Source of the DNA: Oscillospiraceae bacterium | GTDB taxonomy: Bacteria; Bacillota; Clostridia; Oscillospirales; Ruminococcaceae | DNA length: 64,000 nucleotides | Direction of reading: 5' to 3' | Assembly (NCBI GenBank): GCA_009778065.1 | Contig: WRKM01000008.1 | Location: 41,443 to 105,442, forward strand | Shown: positions 58,018 through 64,000 of the stretch, in pieces | How positions within the stretch are numbered: position 1 is the first letter of the stretch | How the letters are laid out: every line of letters begins with the position of its first letter | Notes under the pieces: generated by a model | Told to the model about the DNA's origin: nothing | Seen by the model: the letters and a program-made list of their open reading frames with translations, nothing else | The model's database searches: none | Program-made: the position numbers and the translations under genes

Positions 58018-59948
58018 GCCTGTCCTCCCAGTTTGTCTTTTATTATATGCAGTTCCTTCAATGCGGCGTCAAACTCATAGTCTGACAAATAAAGCAAGAG
58101 TTCTCTGCTCATATCTTTCGATAATGCGGTTTTAATTTCGCCGATAAAATCAATCGCCTCCGAACTTCCCTCTGCTAACAGCGGTTCAAGCCTTCGTATG
58201 ATTTCAAGTGCGGACGAAACATCAGTAGCCATTGCCGAAACGCCTTCTTCCTCTTCCCTGCACTTTTCAGCCTCAGGCTTTAATACTTCGAGGACATCGG
58301 CTAATCTCTTTTTTACTAAATTAAGTGCATTCTCATCTTTTTCTCCGTCGGCGTAGGCTTTTTCGAGCGTTAATACAGCCTCGCTCAATGAACTCGCGCC
58401 TATCAGCGTAGATACACCTTTTAATGTATGCGCTAATCTGTAAGCGGTTTTCATATCGCCGCTAACGGCGGCGTTTTCGAGTTTTTCTGCTATATTAATA
58501 TTCTCAAAGTAAAAATCGGTTTTTATTTTCCTATAAAGTACGGGGTCTCCCGCAGTTTTTTCGAGTCCCGACGCGCCGTTTATTATCTCGCTGTTTTCGT
58601 ATACCGTGCCGTCGGGGTTAATGTCTTCAAATCTGACCGGCTCTAAATACTTTATTAAACAATCCCATAAATCCTTCGATGAAAACGGTTTTGATATATA
58701 ATCGGACATGCCGCTTTTAATAAACAACTCCCTGTCTTCGCGCATAACATTTGCGGTCATGGCAATAACAGGGGATTTATTACCCGCCTCAATCAACTTT
58801 TGCATAGCCTCTAAACCGTCCATAACAGGCATGTGAATATCCATTAGAATAATATCGAACGGCTTACCGGTACGCATACGCATTTTAGCCATATTTACGC
58901 CGATTTTTCCGTTTTCTGCAATTACCGGAATAATATTTATTCTGAGTAAATGCTCCTCTATAACCTGACGGTTTATGGCATTATCCTCGCATACAAGAGC
59001 CTGCGCGTGAAAAATCGGCTTTTTATCTGTACCTTCGGCATTCTTTCCCGATTCGGGCTGCCCATAATTCGCTGCCGGCGACTCTTTTTGAACAACAAGA
59101 AAATCGAGTGTAAATCCAAAGCTGCTACCCTTACCTTTTTTACTTTCAACAATAAGATTTCCGCCCATCATTTCGAGCAGACTTTTTGTTATTGACAGTC
59201 CGAGTCCCGTACCCCCGTATTTACGAGTAATACTGGCATCAACCTGTGAAAACGGCTCAAAAGCTTTTTGGATTTGCTCGGCATCCATACCTATGCCCGT
59301 GTCTTTTACTATAAAACTTGCGGTGAGCTTATCCGCGTTCTTTTCGACTATTTCAGCCCGCAATTCCACAACGCCGTCATTTGTGAATTTTATGGCGTTT
59401 GAGAGCAGGTTCATAAGTATCTGATTCAGCTTTGTCGGGTCGCCCTTGACTGTTTCTTCAGCAAGAGGGACGCAGTCAAAAACAATACGGACATTATCGC
59501 TTTTATCGCTTAGTTTCGCTACTGTTTCACAGTTTTTAAAGACGTCTTTGAAGTTGAATACAATACTTTCAAGTTCGGCTTTACCCGCTTCTATTTTTGA
59601 AATATCGAGTATGTCATTTATAATCGCAAGAAGACCTGTCGCACTTTCTTTTATTTTATTCAGATAGTCGGCGGTTTTTTCCGAAAGTCCGCCGCCCGCG
59701 AGTGCAAGCTCGGCAAGCCCGATTATACCATTCATCGGAGTACGGATTTCATGGCTCATATTCGCAAGAAACATAGACTTAAACCGTGATGCTTCCTCCG
59801 CGTTTAAAATCGCATCGCGGAGTGCGTCTTCACGCGATTTATCGGAATCCCCGCAGAAATTCTCATCGGAACGGCTTATCGGCAGTCCCGCTCTGTCTTT
59901 ATGAATCCTTGAATACTTTAAAGCAGTGCTTTTTTTCTTAAAGAACAT
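58014..59948 (-). CDS. Soluble hybrid histidine kinase: HisKA-HATPase-REC-Hpt
   Basis: A 644-residue kinase with no transmembrane segment and no recognisable sensor domain. Its short N-terminus (1-55) leads directly into HisKA (MFLANMSHEIRTPMNGI, His66). HATPase (about 170-300) has VKDTGIGMDAEQ and GGTGLGLSITKS. A receiver (about 325-445) has IILMDIHMPVMDG and ISKPFSSKDLW. A C-terminal Hpt domain (about 470-570) has AYRLAHTLKGVSTLIG. A helical tail follows. It therefore holds a complete internal phosphorelay from His to Asp to His. It overlaps the GGDEF-like response regulator gene by 4 bp, its likely target, and is preceded by a lone receiver gene. Confidence 0.92.
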   Translation of the reverse strand: MFFKKKSTALKYSRIHKDRAGLPISRSDENFCGDSDKSREDALRDAILNAEEASRFKSMFLANMSHEIRTPMNGIIGLAELALAGGGLSEKTADYLNKIKESATGLLAIINDILDISKIEAGKAELESIVFNFKDVFKNCETVAKLSDKSDNVRIVFDCVPLAEETVKGDPTKLNQILMNLLSNAIKFTNDGVVELRAEIVEKNADKLTASFIVKDTGIGMDAEQIQKAFEPFSQVDASITRKYGGTGLGLSITKSLLEMMGGNLIVESKKGKGSSFGFTLDFLVVQKESPAANYGQPESGKNAEGTDKKPIFHAQALVCEDNAINRQVIEEHLLRINIIPVIAENGKIGVNMAKMRMRTGKPFDIILMDIHMPVMDGLEAMQKLIEAGNKSPVIAMTANVMREDRELFIKSGMSDYISKPFSSKDLWDCLIKYLEPVRFEDINPDGTVYENSEIINGASGLEKTAGDPVLYRKIKTDFYFENINIAEKLENAAVSGDMKTAYRLAHTLKGVSTLIGASSLSEAVLTLEKAYADGEKDENALNLVKKRLADVLEVLKPEAEKCREEEEGVSAMATDVSSALEIIRRLEPLLAEGSSEAIDFIGEIKTALSKDMSRELLLYLSDYEFDAALKELHIIKDKLGGQA

Positions 59949-59961
59949 AAATTCTTCTCCG

Positions 59962-60360
59962 TTAGCGGTTTATTAAACTTTTCACTTTTTCGAGCAGTAC
60001 GGAGGGGTCTACGGGTTTTGCGACAAAATCTGCCGCGCCTTCCTCCATCGCCGTTTGATAGTTATAAAATGTCGCGTTTCCGGTTAAAAAAATGATAGGG
60101 GTGTTTTTGTGTTCTTTAAATCCTCTAATTACTCGAGTAAGCTCGTGTCCGTTCATGCCGGGCATTTCTATGTCTAAAAGAAACAGTTCGGGAGTGTGCA
60201 TAGAAAGAAATTTTTCCACCTGTTTTCCTTTAGTCAGGCAGAATACCCTATAATCGCTTTCGAGTGCGGCGGTTATGGCGTTTAATACAACAGGAACATC
60301 GTCAACCGCAAGAATACACGGCTTTTCGTACTCGTCTGCTTTGAGCTTCATTTCGCCCAT
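59962..60360 (-). CDS. Single-domain response regulator (lone receiver)
   Basis: A 132-residue receiver domain with no output. The acidic pair is AVDDVP, the phospho-acceptor is the Asp of ELFLLDIEMPGMNGHE, the Thr is in IIFLTGNATF, and the Lys is in FVAKPVDPS. It sits between the two hybrid kinases in the operon, 13 bp from the soluble kinase gene and 32 bp from the membrane kinase. It probably shuttles phosphate between them or acts as a phosphate sink (inference). Confidence 0.92.
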   Translation of the reverse strand: MGEMKLKADEYEKPCILAVDDVPVVLNAITAALESDYRVFCLTKGKQVEKFLSMHTPELFLLDIEMPGMNGHELTRVIRGFKEHKNTPIIFLTGNATFYNYQTAMEEGAADFVAKPVDPSVLLEKVKSLINR

Positions 60361-60392
60361 ATCTATTCTTCCTTTCTTTCTTTATATATAAG

Positions 60393-62627
60393 CTAATCCG
60401 CTTTAACGCTCTGAAGTCTTTCCATTGCCAAATCATAATCGTAGTCGTTTAAGTCGGCCTCCAAAGACTCAAAAAACTTTTCGTTTTCTCCGTCGAATAT
60501 AAACTCATTCGCTTTTTTAATTCTCTCTAAGGCAACCGCCCTGTCGAACCGCTCAATATCATCTGTCAAGGCGGCTATAAATTCAAAGAAAATAGCACTG
60601 TCGCCCTGTTTTTTCTCTTTTTCTTTATCGAAATCGGTTTCGAGAGGTATTTCGATTAGCTCTTTCAACGCTTTTTCAAGCGTTTTTAACTCTCTCGCAA
60701 AATGCGGCAATTTTTCCTCGCAGAGCTTCGCGTTTTCGCTTTTAGCCGCGTTTTCTAATTCTTCCGCAAGTCCCGAAAGCTCTTTAAACCCGTTAATGGC
60801 GAGCGAACCCTTCATACCATGCGCCTCTACCGCAAAATCCCAGACACGCTCATTTCGGAGTGCGTTTTCACACTCGGAAAGACTTCTCGGTATGCTCTTA
60901 TGTAAAAGCGTCAGCGAATTTTTAAATGCAAGCATCGTACCGCCCGAACGTCTGAGTCCGAGCCTTATATCCAATCCGTTTATTCTTTCCGCGGCTTTCA
61001 AAAAGGGTGAATTATCATTTAGTTTTAAACCGTATGTAATAGGTTTGGTTTTCATTTTCTGCTTTTCGGGAGGGAGCCATTTCATCAGTATACGGTTCAT
61101 TGACTGCTTTGTGACAGGTTTAGGCAGAAAATCGTCCATACCCGCTTTAAGCATCAGCTCCTTTGCCTCGTTAGATACCGAGGCGGTTAATGCGATTATT
61201 TTCAGGTTTTCGGGGCTGTCGCCCTTTGCGTATTTTCCTCCGAAACTGCGAATAATTTCAGAAGCCCGACCGCCGTCTATTTCGGGCATCATGCGGTCCA
61301 TAAAGACTATATCGTAGTCTTTTTCGCATATTTTCTTAATAGCCTCTTTCGCATTTATTACCGTGTCGGGTATTATATCGTGTATTTTTAGAAACTCGGC
61401 TCCAACTGTGAGGTTTATGTTAATATCATCGACTAACAGGACTTTAGCGTTCGGCGCGCTTACATAAGAGTTTTCGCCGCCGCCGTCCTCTGCCTGTTCC
61501 TCATTTCCTGTTTCAAAAGGAATTTCCGCCTTAAATGTCGAGCCTGAGCCGTATACGCTTTCAACGGACAGCTCTCCGTCCATCGCACGAATAATTCCAT
61601 CGGCGATTTTAAGCCCTATTCCGATTCCGCTATGCTCCGTATCACTGCATTTTTCTATTTGCCATGAGGGAGTAAAAAGATTTTTGCAGTCTTCACACTG
61701 TATTCCCGTCCCTGTGTCACGGATGGAAAATTCGAGCATGTTGCGAGAGTCTGCGGCATTTATTCGTAAGGTGAAAGTAACCTCGCCTTTCGCGGTGAAT
61801 TTTACTGCGTTTGACAACAGGTTCATAAGAGCCTTATGAAGCATAGCCGCGTCCCCGTACAAATACTTGGGTAACTCGCCCGGAAACTCCGTTATAAACC
61901 CTATGCCTTTTTCTTTAGCTGTTAGCTTAGCGGTCTGTGAAACATTTTCGAGCAGTGCAGGAAAAAAATAATGCTCATGACGAAGCCGAAAGTTTCCATC
62001 CGCAAGCCTCGAAAATGCCAGCAAGTCGTCCACTATTCCGAGCAGAATATTTGAATAGGTGCGTATACTCCTGATTTTATTAAGCTCCTCATCGGCAATA
62101 TTACTTTCAGATAAAAGCTCCGACATTCCTATAACTGCGTTCATGGGAGTACGTATTTCGTGGCTTATAGCTTTAAAAAACGCACTTTTTGCGTTGTTGG
62201 CTTTCTCCGCCCGAAGCTTCGCCATATCGAGGTCGTTGTTAAGATTTATTACTTTGAGCATTTCGCCCTCTATGCTGTCAAGCATAGAGTTAATACTATC
62301 GCTGAGTTCATGAAACTCTTCGCAGGAACGCACATTCAGCCTGACAGACGTCTCGCCCTCGGACACGCGCTTTATGACCCGCAGAGTTTCTTTTATATCT
62401 TTTATTAGGCTGTTATGGATTAAATAGAGGGTGATAAAAATATTTGCAACGGATATTCCTATAAAAAAGAGAAGAAAAACAATTATATACGGGTTGCTGA
62501 ACGGGTCGCTTCTGTCTGTGACGGTATCTGTGCGGGCGTCGTCCATAAGCAGGTATGCTATCGCAAGCGTTGCGGCGATTCCGAGCAACGCGACAATTAT
62601 AAGGTTTAAAAGAACTTTTTTACGCAT
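60393..62627 (-). CDS. Membrane hybrid histidine kinase: TM-HAMP-HisKA-HATPase-REC-Hpt
   Basis: A 744-residue kinase. Two transmembrane segments (about 7-28 and 47-70) enclose only about 18 outside residues, so there is no real extracellular sensor. A HAMP-like linker (70-125) follows, then HisKA with FFKAISHEIRTPMNAV (His156), HATPase with SIRDTGTGIQ and GIGIGLKIADG, a receiver with IVFMDRMMPEIDGG (near residue 440), and a C-terminal Hpt with FAVEAHGMKGSLAINGF (near residue 600). The final 90 residues are helical. It is the first gene of the operon and carries a consensus promoter. The signal may come from the membrane itself or from a partner protein (inference). Confidence 0.92.
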   Translation of the reverse strand: MRKKVLLNLIIVALLGIAATLAIAYLLMDDARTDTVTDRSDPFSNPYIIVFLLFFIGISVANIFITLYLIHNSLIKDIKETLRVIKRVSEGETSVRLNVRSCEEFHELSDSINSMLDSIEGEMLKVINLNNDLDMAKLRAEKANNAKSAFFKAISHEIRTPMNAVIGMSELLSESNIADEELNKIRSIRTYSNILLGIVDDLLAFSRLADGNFRLRHEHYFFPALLENVSQTAKLTAKEKGIGFITEFPGELPKYLYGDAAMLHKALMNLLSNAVKFTAKGEVTFTLRINAADSRNMLEFSIRDTGTGIQCEDCKNLFTPSWQIEKCSDTEHSGIGIGLKIADGIIRAMDGELSVESVYGSGSTFKAEIPFETGNEEQAEDGGGENSYVSAPNAKVLLVDDININLTVGAEFLKIHDIIPDTVINAKEAIKKICEKDYDIVFMDRMMPEIDGGRASEIIRSFGGKYAKGDSPENLKIIALTASVSNEAKELMLKAGMDDFLPKPVTKQSMNRILMKWLPPEKQKMKTKPITYGLKLNDNSPFLKAAERINGLDIRLGLRRSGGTMLAFKNSLTLLHKSIPRSLSECENALRNERVWDFAVEAHGMKGSLAINGFKELSGLAEELENAAKSENAKLCEEKLPHFARELKTLEKALKELIEIPLETDFDKEKEKKQGDSAIFFEFIAALTDDIERFDRAVALERIKKANEFIFDGENEKFFESLEADLNDYDYDLAMERLQSVKAD

Positions 62628-62669
62628 AAAATCCTTTCTCCCTATGTGATATTATAGTGCATTATAATT

Positions 62670-62698
62670 ATTATACAATGTTTTCTCTTGAATGTCAA
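62670..62698 (-). promoter_or_regulatory. Consensus promoter of the four-gene signalling operon
   Basis: On the minus strand, TTGACA (62693-62698), a 17-bp spacer, and TATAAT (62670-62675). The region around the start contains a partial palindrome, ATTATAATGCACTATAAT. A GGGAGAAAGG ribosome binding site precedes the kinase ATG. Confidence 0.82.
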
Positions 62699-62711
62699 TA
62701 ATATAAATAGT

Positions 62712-63098
62712 TCATGTAGCTACATAAATTATCGAACCCGGATACTCGGATATAGTTTTATCTGATGTTAAAAATGATAACCCTTCGGATAAAGCTTGGG
62801 CTACCATAATACGGTCAAACGGGTCTTTGTGGATATCAGGCAACAGCATCGTTTGAAGCGAATGTTTTGCGCTAATTGGCAATTCAATATATCCCGCATC
62901 AATAAGACCGCTGTATAAAGATATAGGATTATAATTAAATCCTTCTTTTCTCATTCGGTATTTGATAGTAATTTCCCAAATACTCGCCGAGCTGAATAAT
63001 AGAATATTATCATCGTCAATAATATATTCTAATAACTCCGGCGATAGTTTGTTTCCGGCTGCCCAAATTAAGATGTGCGTATCGACAAGTATTTTCAT
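62712..63098 (-). CDS. PIN-domain toxin (VapC-type)
   Basis: A 128-residue PIN-domain ribonuclease. The acidic active-site residues are in place: Asp6 in ILVDTHILIWAA, Glu in SASIWEITIKYRM, and Asp in DPFDRIMVAQALSEGLSFLTSDK. Such toxins cut tRNA or rRNA and are held in check by the antitoxin encoded just upstream. Its ATG overlaps the antitoxin stop (TAATG), the usual translational coupling. Confidence 0.93.
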   Translation of the reverse strand: MKILVDTHILIWAAGNKLSPELLEYIIDDDNILLFSSASIWEITIKYRMRKEGFNYNPISLYSGLIDAGYIELPISAKHSLQTMLLPDIHKDPFDRIMVAQALSEGLSFLTSDKTISEYPGSIIYVAT

Positions 63099-63352
63099 TA
63101 ATCCTCACCCCTGTTTTCGTATTTACCATCAAACATTTCTATTATTTCATCTTGAAACATAGTATCGAAGTCGCATGGCGAGGTAAGGTCTTTTAAAAAT
63201 CCCACCCTTGAAGGCTTTGCAGGGGGAACATAAGCGGAAACTGTTACTAATGGTTTCCCTGATTTAGCAATTATAAACGGCTTTCCCGCCGCCGCTTTTT
63301 CAATGAGTGAAGATAAATGTGTTTTAGCGGCATAAATATTGATTTGTTCCAT
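63098..63352 (-). CDS. Phd/YefM-type antitoxin of the PIN toxin
   Basis: An 84-residue protein. The N-terminal DNA-binding Phd/YefM fold is clear: MEQINIYAAKTHLSSLIEKAAAGKPFIIAKSGKPLVTVSAY. The acidic C-terminus (MFDGKYENRGED) would neutralise the toxin. An AAAGGAG ribosome binding site lies upstream, together with a promoter and repeats that fit autoregulation. Confidence 0.92.
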   Translation of the reverse strand: MEQINIYAAKTHLSSLIEKAAAGKPFIIAKSGKPLVTVSAYVPPAKPSRVGFLKDLTSPCDFDTMFQDEIIEMFDGKYENRGED

Positions 63353-63381
63353 ATATTTACACTCCTTTCAAAATGCTTTAT

Positions 63382-63416
63382 AAACTAAGTGTATCAGACT
63401 AAGTTTGTTTTGTCAA
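63382..63416 (-). promoter_or_regulatory. Promoter and operator of the toxin-antitoxin operon
   Basis: On the minus strand, TTGACA (63411-63416), a 17-bp spacer, and TACACT (63388-63393). The motif ACTAAGT occurs twice in direct orientation (63384-63390 and 63398-63404); with one mismatch, AAACTAAGT/ACTAAGTTT also reads as an inverted repeat around the -10 box, a likely binding site for the antitoxin. Confidence 0.65.
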
Positions 63417-63463
63417 GTCTTTTTACAGCTAAAAACCCTTGACAACCCCTTAGAATTAAAATA

Positions 63464-63503
63464 AAAAAGCCGTCTGCGGTTCAAAAAAAGCAGACGGCTT
63501 TTT
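63464..63503. terminator. Strong bidirectional terminator
   Basis: AAAAAGCCGTCTGC (63464-63477) pairs perfectly with GCAGACGGCTTTTT (63490-63503) around a 12-nt loop. It would end minus-strand transcripts from the remnant gene at 63510 and insulate the toxin-antitoxin operon. Confidence 0.88.
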
Positions 63504-63509
63504 GTTGTT

Positions 63510-63722
63510 TTATTGTTGTTGCAGGCGTTCGATTTCTTTTAGGGGTAAGCCGGTAATATCCGCAATATCTGCAATAGGCATTTTCCTTTGCAAAGCATTT
63601 CGGGCGACTTTAATCGTGCCCTCTCTTTTCCCCTCGGCTTTTCCTGCGGCTCTCCCCTCCGCATACCTAATGTTAATATCAAGATTATATTGTCTTTCTA
63701 CTGCTTCCATAACCTCGTTCAC
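63510..63722 (-). pseudogene. C-terminal remnant of an Rpn-family (recombination-promoting nuclease) protein
   Basis: The 70-residue frame encodes NEVMEAVERQYNLDINIRYAEG, a Glu/Lys/Gly-rich segment (AAGKAEGKREGTIKVARN) and PIADIADITGLPLKEIERLQQ. This is how the C-terminal tail of Rpn/PD-(D/E)XK transposase-like proteins ends. The N-terminal nuclease domain is missing: the open frame continues about 44 codons upstream without homology that I recognise and then meets a stop near 63854. It starts with GTG or the internal ATG and lacks a ribosome binding site. It appears to be a broken copy. Confidence 0.6.
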
Positions 63723-64000
63723 GTATAATAGAATTATCCCTTTTTTCGGGGTAGTTCTATTATTTTTCCTTTCTAAAAATTTGGTTATACTGTCGGGTTT
63801 GCTCCCCGATTTGGTATAATAGATGTGGCACTGCGGATTTGTAAATTTCGTCTACGGCTTTGACCGTTTGGAGGTGAATCAAACCGCAGTATCCTGTCTT
63901 TGATTGGTAATAAGTTAGTTAACGCTTGACGTTTCATTCACGTGTTTACATAGACAGAGGTATTGCCCAAACCGCAAGTGCTGATTTTTTTGGAGGTTGC
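63723..64000. other. Right edge of the window, no gene identified
   Basis: A TATAAT at 63815-63820 without a good -35 points rightward. ACTGCGG near 63829 and CCGCAGT near 63886 form an inverted repeat around GTTTGGAGGTGAATC, which contains a ribosome-binding-site-like GGAGGTGA. No convincing reading frame follows before the end. This may be a structured leader of a gene that starts beyond the window. Confidence 0.35.

Noticed and set aside
60796..61317. 173-codon plus-strand frame opposite the membrane kinase
   Set aside because: It is antisense to the receiver and Hpt domains, with no signal for translation.

Overview
The window looks like chromosome from a moderately low-GC, endospore-forming Firmicute of the class Clostridia (an Oscillospiraceae-like relative is my inference). 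The evidence is a spore and chromosome cluster (spmA, spmB, ytfJ/gerW, a dac carboxypeptidase, scpA, scpB), a T-box leader before leuA, many lipoproteins with Gram-positive lipoboxes, and repeated consensus sigma-A promoters with purine-rich ribosome binding sites. No rRNA, tRNA, CRISPR array, prophage or intact insertion sequence was recognised.

Layout. 1-5211: a tight plus-strand operon for nucleoside uptake and breakdown (ECF-type ABC ATPase, a TrpF-fold protein without the catalytic Cys, two PfkB sugar kinases, a nucleoside hydrolase, a HAD phosphatase). 5.2-8.2 kb: a small membrane ORF, an AraC/GyrI regulator, a DJ-1/PfpI protein and a solitary Bro-N protein. 8.2-13 kb: a VWA lipoprotein facing an AlgI/AlgX-like polysaccharide O-acetylation pair; between them lies an array of short direct repeats spaced by whole helical turns from the VWA promoter. 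13-17.5 kb: an ECF sigma/anti-sigma pair, then secreted proteins embedded in a duplicated 233-bp leader that carries the truncated tail of another secreted protein. 17.5-21.7 kb: an ABC importer with an unusually large binding lipoprotein. 21.7-28.7 kb (minus): a 1410-residue hybrid histidine kinase with a structured leader, and a DUF2339 membrane protein.

28.8-31 kb: T-box-controlled leuA. 31-36.2 kb (minus): spmA-spmB-M50-like-scpA-scpB-DUF2953-ytfJ-dac, in which the M50 homologue has lost all its metal ligands and the carboxypeptidase is short. 36.4-53.7 kb: mostly housekeeping genes: a free-standing Hpt protein, a YyaL-like protein, a TPM-like protein and PspA, prmA (apparently leaderless), recD2, hemerythrin, ABC-F, yifB, phosphohexomutase, nnrDE, a methyltransferase and several small proteins. 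53.7-55.2 kb: a PadR/HAAS-domain pair with a clear operator. 55.4-57 kb: a membrane protein with 22 tandem EEARKQ hexapeptides.

57.1-62.7 kb (minus) is a four-gene signalling operon from one consensus promoter: a sensor-less membrane hybrid kinase with its own Hpt, a lone receiver, a soluble hybrid kinase with its own Hpt, and a receiver linked to a degenerate GGDEF domain. It ends near a VapBC-type toxin-antitoxin pair and a remnant of an Rpn-type protein. The main candidates for new biology are the nucleoside operon with the altered TrpF, the phased repeat array at 10 kb, the dead site-2 protease fixed beside scpAB, and the phosphorelay operon with its catalytically dead diguanylate-cyclase output.
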